From Aedes albopictus (lineage: Eukaryota > Arthropoda > Insecta > Diptera > Culicidae): a DNA stretch of 64,000 nt. The notes below the pieces were generated by a model. That model was not told the origin of the DNA. It saw nothing but the letters and a program-made list of their open reading frames with translations, and did not search any database. The DNA is taken from contig NC_085137.1 in assembly GCF_035046485.1 (NCBI RefSeq), positions 497,238,772 through 497,302,771 of the forward strand, read 5' to 3'. The position numbers were made by a program, and so were the translations under genes. The number at the start of each line of letters is the position of its first letter. The stretch's first letter is position 1. Shown in pieces: positions 57,306 to 64,000 of the stretch.

Positions 57306-58250
57306 GAGTTCCCAGGTAAATCCCTTGAGGACAATTTTTGAAGGAAACCATTGTAATCTCCGACGAAATGCCTAGAGATATCTAAAGGAATACCTGGATG
57401 ATAAACCTCTGGAGTAATTCCTAGAATTATCACTGGGAGAACTTTTATTGAAATCTCTGAAGAAATCACTGTTAGGATTCCAGATGAAATTCTTGGAGAA
57501 ATTCACGGAAGAATTTCTGGAAAGAAGTTCTGAGAAGATCTGGAGCCACTCCTGGAGGAATCACAGTAGAAATGACTTGAAAAATTCCATGAGAATCTCT
57601 ATGCGTGGGGATCCTGAAAGAACTTACAAGAGAAATCCCTGAAACAAGATCAGGAAATATTTCTGTAGGAATACCAAGAGGGAATCCTGGAGGAACCCCC
57701 GGAAAATCTATAGAGGAAGCCCTATAGGGAAATCTACGAAGGAATTATCGAGAAATCCTCAAAGAAAAACCTGGATAAACTGTTTGAGATTTTTTTTTTC
57801 AAGAAACGCCCCGGAGAAATTCTTGAATGAATATCCGGTAGAATTTGTGAAAAAAATACCAGCAGTAATTTCAAAACAAATCCTAAGATGAACTCCGGAA
57901 AGAAACCCTAGGAAAATTCCTGTATAAATTTATGGACAAATCCAAAGAGTAATTCTAAGAAGAATGATTGGAGAAATCCCTATAGAAATTTCTGGATACA
58001 TCCAAGAGGAGTTCTGGAAAAAGTTTTGATGGAATACCAGCAATAATTTTTGAAGACACCCAGTAAGAGTTCCTAAAGGAATGCCAAGAAAAAAACTTGG
58101 AGGAGCACATCGGGAATGCAAAAGAAAAAAAAAACATTCCTGTAGGAAGTCTCAGGGAAATTTCTGGGGAAACAGCAGCAGAATTTCCTGGAGAAATCGC
58201 AGCAAGATTTTCTGGAGAAGTCCCACCATGAAAGGTTTTCCCTGAAGGAA
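57306..58250. repeat. Degenerate GGAATTCC-type array
   Basis: AGAAATTCTTGGAGAAATTC, GAGGAATCCTGGAGGAACCC and related units. It is continuous with block R copy 2. Confidence 0.72.
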
Positions 58251-58860
58251 ATATTTTAGCGATTAAAAACGATTAAATCTTTCAAGTTGGAGTGCAAAAG
58301 GAAAGAAAACAGTTCAGCACAACAGTTTTACACTGTCAAAGTTTTATAAAAATGGACAGTATTGCCAGTTCTACAGTGCACACTGATTTTAAAATGTTAA
58401 AAAGTACCCAAAATAAAAAAAACGTTTTTTTTTGTTTGAATTGCTAAAAAAAAAGTACTGAACCTAGTACTGAACCGATTTTGATGAAATTTTCATTTTC
58501 TTGGAGAACTTACAGCCAAATTTTCAGACGCTCGATGAGCTAACAACAAAGTTATGACCCATTTTTTTAAATGGATGCCCAAAGTTTCCAAAATCACATT
58601 TTATTGTATTGACAATATCTGCGCCAATACTAAACCGATTTTGATGAATTTTCAATGATATTAACTACACATAATATGCTAATCCTGGTTTAAAAAATCA
58701 ATGTGGTTGTGCACGCAATCAAAAGTTATACCTTATTTTGTGTGTCTCACTTTTATCGAGTCCAGTCTTTAGAAAACTCTGGAGTAAACTTGTGATCTCA
58801 TGAACTCTTTCATTGATTACTATTTTCGATAGAGATTTTTTAAGGGGTATGCTTGGCAAT
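58251..58860. other. No gene; repeated AACCGATTTTGATGAA phrase
   Basis: AACCGATTTTGATGAAATTT near 58475 and AACCGATTTTGATGAATTTT near 58633 form a short direct repeat. Nothing else is recognised. Confidence 0.45.
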
Positions 58861-60250
58861 CGATTCATAATTCGTTCCGTAACAGCTCTGAAAATTTCTC
58901 CCGGATTCAAGGATTCTTCCTTGTATTCCTTACGGGATTTCTATCGCAATTCTTTCTTTGAATTTATACGCACTTACTGAATTCTTCCTGCGCTTTCTCT
59001 CGCAGTTTTTTCTTGAATTTCTAGAGGTTTGTTGGAGTTTCTTTCTAGATATGTCCAGGAGTTTCCGCCAAGACTCTATCCAGAAGTATTTCTCGATATG
59101 CTTCCAGTGTTTTTCCGGGATTTTCAGCTTTCTTCCCGGAGTTTCTGTTCACGTGATTTGCACCAGAGTTCCTTCCAATATTTCGGCAGGAGTTTTAGTG
59201 GGATTTCTGCAGAGCACTTCCCAGAATATCTTCCAGAGTTTCTAGGAAGATTTCTTCCGGAAACTGTGAAAATTCTCCTAAAATTCATTCTGAGATTTCT
59301 ATGTGTGCTTTTCCGGCAAAAAATCCATTTGTTTTTTTGCGATACTTCTATAGAATTCCTTTTGCGAGGTTTTCTTAGAGTTTCGCACCAAATTTCTCCC
59401 GAAGTTTCTCTGGATTTTTTTCTTAAACGTTTGCTGACTTCTAAGGAGTCTTAAGATTGAGCAACAGAGACTCGCAGAGAGGCTTTTACACGGGTTTGTG
59501 GGAGATTTCAGGTGGTTTCAGAGAGTTTAAAAGGGGTTTTAGGGGATCCCATGAAACTTTCACAAGTTTCTTGGAACTCGCCCATAAGTTTTTAGGGGGC
59601 TCAGGGCAGAGTACCTTTAAAGGAATTTCTAGGGAAGTTTCAAGGAGGTTATAGGCTTTAAGGATTTCACATGTTTTTAAGCAATTTAAGGGGTGTTGAG
59701 AAGGTTTCAGGGACGTTTGAGGGGATCTCAGAAGCATTCAGTAGATTTACAGGGGCATTTCGAGTGGTTCCAAGGAGTTTCGGGGGTATCGAAGGTATCA
59801 AAGCTAGTCTCAGGGAGTTTAAGCGATCTCAGATGGATTCATGAGGTTTTCAGAGGCGTTTAACGGGGTCTTAGGGGGTTTCAAGTGTTCTCAGGAGGAT
59901 TCAAAAGGAATTAGAGCACTCATGGGTATCTGAGGGGCTCTCAAAGTCATGTCAGGGGATCTCAAGGGAGCTCAGGGAGAATCCAGTGAATCTAAGTGAC
60001 GTCAGAGGATGCTCCAAAGGATTTTAGGGGTTTTCTAGAAATTTCAGGGCATTCAAAAGAAGGTTCAGGTGCAATTCATTATGCCTATGCGGGCTTCAGG
60101 GGGTTCCATGGAGTGTCAGCGTTTCAGGGAGTACCAGGTGCATTCAAGGGAAGATTTAGGATGGTTTAGAGTGATTCAGGTGTATTTTAGCGTTTTAGGG
60201 TGTATTTTAGCGTTGGAGGTCCTGAATCGCGCTGAAATGCCTCTTAATTT
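58861..60250. repeat. Degenerate TTTCAGG/GTTTC-type array
   Basis: Opposite-strand version of the GGAATTCC repeat: TTTCTTCCGGA-like to 59450, then GGTTTCAGGG/GGATTTCAGG units to 60240. It gives spurious open frames of 60-141 codons. Confidence 0.65.
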
Positions 60251-60279
60251 TTTTGAAACGGATCAAATCTCAGGATGAT

Positions 60280-61140
60280 CATGGCAAGAAGTCTCGGAAA
60301 CCAATAAGAGGATTATCCTGTAAAAACTTAAGAATGAAATCGTGAAAAGAGCTGCAAGAAAAATAATAACAATAACTCCTGTAGAAATCCCAAAGCGAAT
60401 GCTGAATGAACCCCGGGAGAAAGCTTTAGAGAAAGTCTAGGATAAGCTCTGAAAAACTCTGATCCCGGAAGCAATACTGGAAGGCATCTTCTGAATTCCG
60501 GGTGGCACTTTGAATGAAATCTCATGGGGAACTTCAACAGAAATCCCTCGAGAACCTTTGAGACGAGTTTTAAGAAATATCCTAGGAGAAATTCTAGACA
60601 AAGGTAACGATGATTTTTTTTTTTTGAAGAAATTGCAGGAGTAGCTCAGGAATGATCCCATGAGGGATCCTAGGAAAAAAAACCTTTGTCAGAAATTCCG
60701 GAATGAATTACTGCAGAAAATCCATGCAAAACTTCTGAAACATCCTGGGAGGAACTTATTTATAACTCCTGTGGAAATTCTGGAAGATATCTTAGGAAGA
60801 ACTTTTGAGAAAATAATTCTGGCGTTAGATTTCAATGAGTCAAATCTACTTAGGAATCACCGCAAACTTAGGACCTATTCAAATCACATCAAAACACATC
60901 AAAATAATTCAAGAAGAATCCCGGAAAAAATCTGTAGAAATCCTAGAAAATCTCATGAAAATTTCTTGATGAAAACTCTGGAGGAACTTTGGGAGAAATC
61001 GCACGAGGGGCTAGAGATGTTACTGGATAAAATTCCGAAAAAAAATCTGCCAAAACTCGTCATGATTTATTTAGAAAAAATAGTGGTGAAAGAGTTTGTA
61101 AAACTCCTGAGAAAATTTATGAAGAAATTTTAAGTTTTTT
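60280..61140. repeat. Degenerate GGAATTCC-type array
   Basis: GAAATCCC, GGAAGAACTTTTGAGAAA and CTGGAGGAACTTTGGGAGAA units. A 157-codon open frame (60660-61133) lies within this repeat and is compositionally the same as it. Confidence 0.65.
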
Positions 61141-61316
61141 AGTTGAATTTCTCTAAGAAATGGTGTTATTTTATCCCTAACAACTAATAAATCTAAATTT
61201 TGTAAATATCAAAGTAAAAAGTTCTTGGGAGAATTTGTGGCAGATGTTTTGAAGAATACTGCAAAATTAGAAAAATAGGTACTCGCAAAAGAAATCGCTC
61301 AAGAAATTCATTTGCC
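61141..61316. other. No gene seen
   Basis: AT-rich spacer between the array and the next MITE. Confidence 0.4.
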
Positions 61317-61539
61317 GCACACTTAATTTAGATTACCGAGTTCGGTAATTTTTTGACGAGATTAGAACTGCTGAGCACCGAACTCGTTCAGCAAAAATGC
61401 ATTGTTTACCTTTTCCATACGATTTTGACAGTTGTTTTACTGAACCTCAGTCAAATCGATTACCGAAACTACCGAGATCGTAGTGCTGTTCTAATCTCGT
61501 CAAAAAAGTACCGATCAGGTAATTCAGAAATAAGTGTGC
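61317..61539. mobile_element. GCACACTTA MITE, 223 bp
   Basis: Ends GCACACTTA and TAAGTGTGC; inner TTTTTTGACGAGATTAGAAC is inverted as GTTCTAATCTCGTCAAAAAA. Ends and layout resemble the MITE at 51157-51429. Confidence 0.83.
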
Positions 61540-61979
61540 GATTCCTTGCAGAACTTTTCAACAGTTAGTTTCATTTGAAATGATGTTACTTCTTTACTGC
61601 GCCCTGTGAGCCAAGAAAAGCACCATTCATGTAAGGAATTTTCGACGCGTCTGACGTAATAGATCGTGAAATTTGTTTTGAGCAACAAACCGCTTACATA
61701 CTTATTGTCAAGAAACAAATGAAAAAGTACTTTTTTTTATTTTTCATAAGATACAAGAAAGTAGATGGTTTTTTTTCTGTTGCAATTGAATGAGGTTGCA
61801 AGTTGGAAAAGTTTGCAAGCTCCTGAAGGTGAACCATTCTACTAGGTTTAAGAATGTATGTGGAAATATAAATTTCAACGAAAAAAAAAAACAGGAAAAA
61901 AGTGAAAAGTTCAAAAACATAAGCAAAATGCCTTTTATGCAGGTTTTTCATATATTTTTTTTGTTTTTACGTGTATTTC
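61540..61979. other. No gene seen
   Basis: AT-rich sequence with poly-T and poly-A runs. No feature is supported. Confidence 0.4.
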
Positions 61980-62656
61980 TCACAAGGAACTGTCACAGGA
62001 AGTATCCTAGGAGGAACTTCTGAAAGATTTCCACAAGGAACTATTGGAGGACTCCCATAAATAACCCCTGGAAGATTTCAGCAAGGGTCTTCTGCAGGAT
62101 TTTCAGAACAAATTCCTGGAGAATTTCTCAAATAAATTCCTGGAAGTAACTTCTGGAGGACTTCCAGAAGAAACTCCTGGATGATTCCTCGAAGAAAATC
62201 CTAAAGAACTTCCGAAGAAACTGCTGGAGGTAACGCAGTAAGAAATCCTAGAGATATTCCAAAGACGAATAAAGAGAGGATCCAGAAAAACTCTTGGAAG
62301 TATCGACGGAACTCCTACTGCATAAATACCAAAAAGAACATCTACAAAGAACTCAATTTTTAGATGAGCTCCAGAAGGATACCCTGGAAAGATTGCAGAT
62401 GAAACTCTTTGAAGAATCCCAGAAGAAACTCTTGCTGAAATCATAAAAAAAAACTTTCGAAGGAATCCCAGGAAGATCTTTTGAGGAAACCAGAAGAATT
62501 TCTGGAGGAATTTCAGAAAATAATCTTGGATGAAATTCTGAAGAATCGGAGGAAGCCCTATGAAAATTACGAAAGCAATTATAGGATAAATTTCAAATTA
62601 TCTTGGATAAACCCAGAATAATTTTCTTAATGAATTCCGATTCCTAGTGTAATTCC
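61980..62656. repeat. Degenerate GGAATTCC-type array
   Basis: AGGAAGTATCCTAGGAGGAA, AAATTCCTGGAGAATTTCTC and CAGAAGAAACTCCTGGATGA units, interrupted at 62657 by a TTAA-flanked MITE. Confidence 0.7.
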
Positions 62657-62660
62657 TTAA

Positions 62661-62936
62661 CCCTTTCCTTCCCACGAATTTTTCTATGCCAAAAAAAAGT
62701 GTTTCCGAAAGTTATTGGTCAAATTTTTCAAAATCAACGAAAAAAAATAGTTGTAATTCAATAGTATTTTGATTGTTTATAAATAATTACACTATTGAAA
62801 CAAGTAGTTGGCAGTTGGGTTTACCTTATGAGATAATAAACATATTTTAAAAACTATTGTTTCATATTCATCTAAATCCGTTTGTCTCGAGTTCATCGAA
62901 AATGGTGTTCTAGAGCAACCATGGGGGAGTAGAGGG
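62661..62936. mobile_element. piggyBac-like MITE, 276 bp
   Basis: Ends CCCTTTCCTTCCCA and TGGGGGAGTAGAGGG, flanked by TTAA on both sides (62657-62660 and 62937-62940). The outer context CCTTAA..TTAAGG is array sequence. TTAA duplication and CCC ends suggest the piggyBac superfamily. Confidence 0.78.
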
Positions 62937-63011
62937 TTAAGGAATCCCCGAATAAACTTAAGAAGGAATTTAAAAAAGGATCATCCAAGAAAGAACCCGT
63001 GAAGAAATCTT

Positions 63012-63219
63012 GTGGCTTCGTAGTCGTGCGGCTAGTGTCACCAAGCACTTAGTCGAATCGTGCAAGGGAGCGTGGGTTCGATTCCCGCCGCAGCTGTCAG
63101 GAAAAGTTTTCGGCTGTGCCACTGGGCGTTGCATGCTAGTCCGTTGTCTAGTGTCGTGCTTCCTTCAAAGAGCAAATAGCTCACTGGAAGCATTGAACGT
63201 GTCCGTGTCTTTTTTTTTT
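63012..63219 (+). mobile_element. tRNA-derived SINE
   Basis: Head with A-box-like CTTCGTAGTCGTGCGGCTAG and a canonical B-box GGTTCGATTCC (63075-63085), a body of about 120 bp, and a terminal T-run (63209-63219). The B-box is intact, so pol III transcription is plausible. A Feilai-like or other mosquito SINE is likely. Confidence 0.75.
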
Positions 63220-64000
63220 AAATCCCAGGGATCCTTCCCAGAGAAACTCTTCGGAAAATTTTCATCGAATAGTGGAATGGTACGGGATAACCTTGAGTAA
63301 TCTTAGAAGGAACTTCTTGGGGCAACATAAATTTAATTTTGGAGAAGTTCCTGGGGATTGCATAGAAAAATCCCTTGAGATTTCCTAACAGTATTCCAGA
63401 AGAAACGTCTCGTGGAATCCTGGAGGTATCTCAAAAGATAATGGAAAAATGCCTTTCTGAAGAAAGGCAACATAGAATATTTTGTCAAAGAAATCTATCC
63501 TGTTTTTATACTAATTCCGTTTTCCGTACTTTTTAAAATATAAAATGTTAGCGAAATACAGAGAAATAGATATATAAAACATCTTTGCTCAAAAATAGTA
63601 CACAAAACGATTTCCAATAGTCAGCATTGTATGGGAAGTCGCATTTTTTTTCCTTCGCAATGATACACTAAAAATGATCATCAGATTACCGAGTTCAAAA
63701 ATGCTGTATTAGTGTAACCATTGTGCACTGCAAATGAGCACTGGAATAATAATAATAATAATATTCCATAAAATGAAGCAGAAGCTTGGGTTTTACAACA
63801 GAGCAATAATGGTTCATGATTCTCAAGGTGTATCGAAATCCTCCAAAGGAACATTAAGAAAGCTTTCAAAAAATACATGAAAAAACCTAAGGATATTTTT
63901 TAAGAAATAGGGTGACGATGGGTTTTCTCGGCAGGTTTGTTTTCTTCGTCATGGGGGGTTTTTGTCGGCCAAATTTCATGAAACTTCGGCATATACACCG
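63220..64000. repeat. GGAATTCC-type remnants, then no gene
   Basis: Array remnants to about 63440, a short hairpin TGCCTTTCTGAAGAAAGGCA near 63450, an AATAAT microsatellite at 63747-63764, and AT-rich sequence to the window end. No gene is seen. Confidence 0.5.

Noticed and set aside
60660..61133. 157-codon open frame, plus strand
   Set aside because: Its composition is that of the surrounding degenerate array, with no domain and no codon signature of its own.
63012..63085. Functional tRNA gene
   Set aside because: Stem pairing is poor and a SINE body with a T-run follows; the same applies to 8166-8241 and 28829-28896.

Overview
The window looks like nuclear DNA of a culicine mosquito, most likely Aedes (Ae. 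aegypti or a close relative). This is inferred from an insect-type protein kinase N with small exons split by introns of up to 14 kb, and from dense short inverted-repeat transposons, tRNA-derived SINEs and decayed LINE and BEL/Pao copies. Nothing bacterial, viral or organellar is seen. No database search was possible, so family names rest on recognised motifs.

Two protein-coding genes are supported, both on the minus strand. (1) Pkn: nine exons between 41108 and 6885 encode 995 residues (end of HR1 repeats, C2-like domain, proline- and glutamine-rich linker, complete AGC kinase domain, C-tail ending in ADWC and a stop). All nine join in frame with GT/AG introns. The HR1a/HR1b start is not found and must lie beyond 64000. 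(2) A five-exon gene (47683 to 42641, 742 residues, no recognised domain) between Pkn exon 41108 and the window end. If Pkn starts beyond the window, this gene is nested in a Pkn intron on the same strand.

Layout. 1-1545: satellite of ~142-bp units. 1546-6884: non-coding, including probable Pkn 3' UTR. 7029-13185: Pkn intron with 15-bp-like GGAATTCC arrays and short hAT-like and other MITEs. 13186-14623: six kinase exons. 14624-25481: intron with a 2.6-kb TTAA-flanked foldback element, R1-like and BEL/Pao remnants, nested MITEs and an RTE-like LINE. 25482-25946: linker exon. 25947-39788: intron with a chain of MITEs, two copies of one young LINE (one inside a MITE), and two I-clade-like LINEs, each broken by a DNA transposon. 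39789-41108: C2/HR1 exons. 41109-42640: AT-rich foldback. 42641-47683: gene 2. 47684-64000: no gene; satellite-like, minisatellite and MITE sequence.

The most striking content is structural. Several transposons sit inside others with readable target duplications, so insertion order can be worked out. One removal (34821-35811) restores a LINE reading frame exactly. One LINE family occurs as ~1.1-kb, ~1.0-kb and 37-bp copies, each with target duplications. The ~142-bp satellite carries a short motif that recurs in two unrelated foldback elements, which makes it worth testing as a piRNA source.
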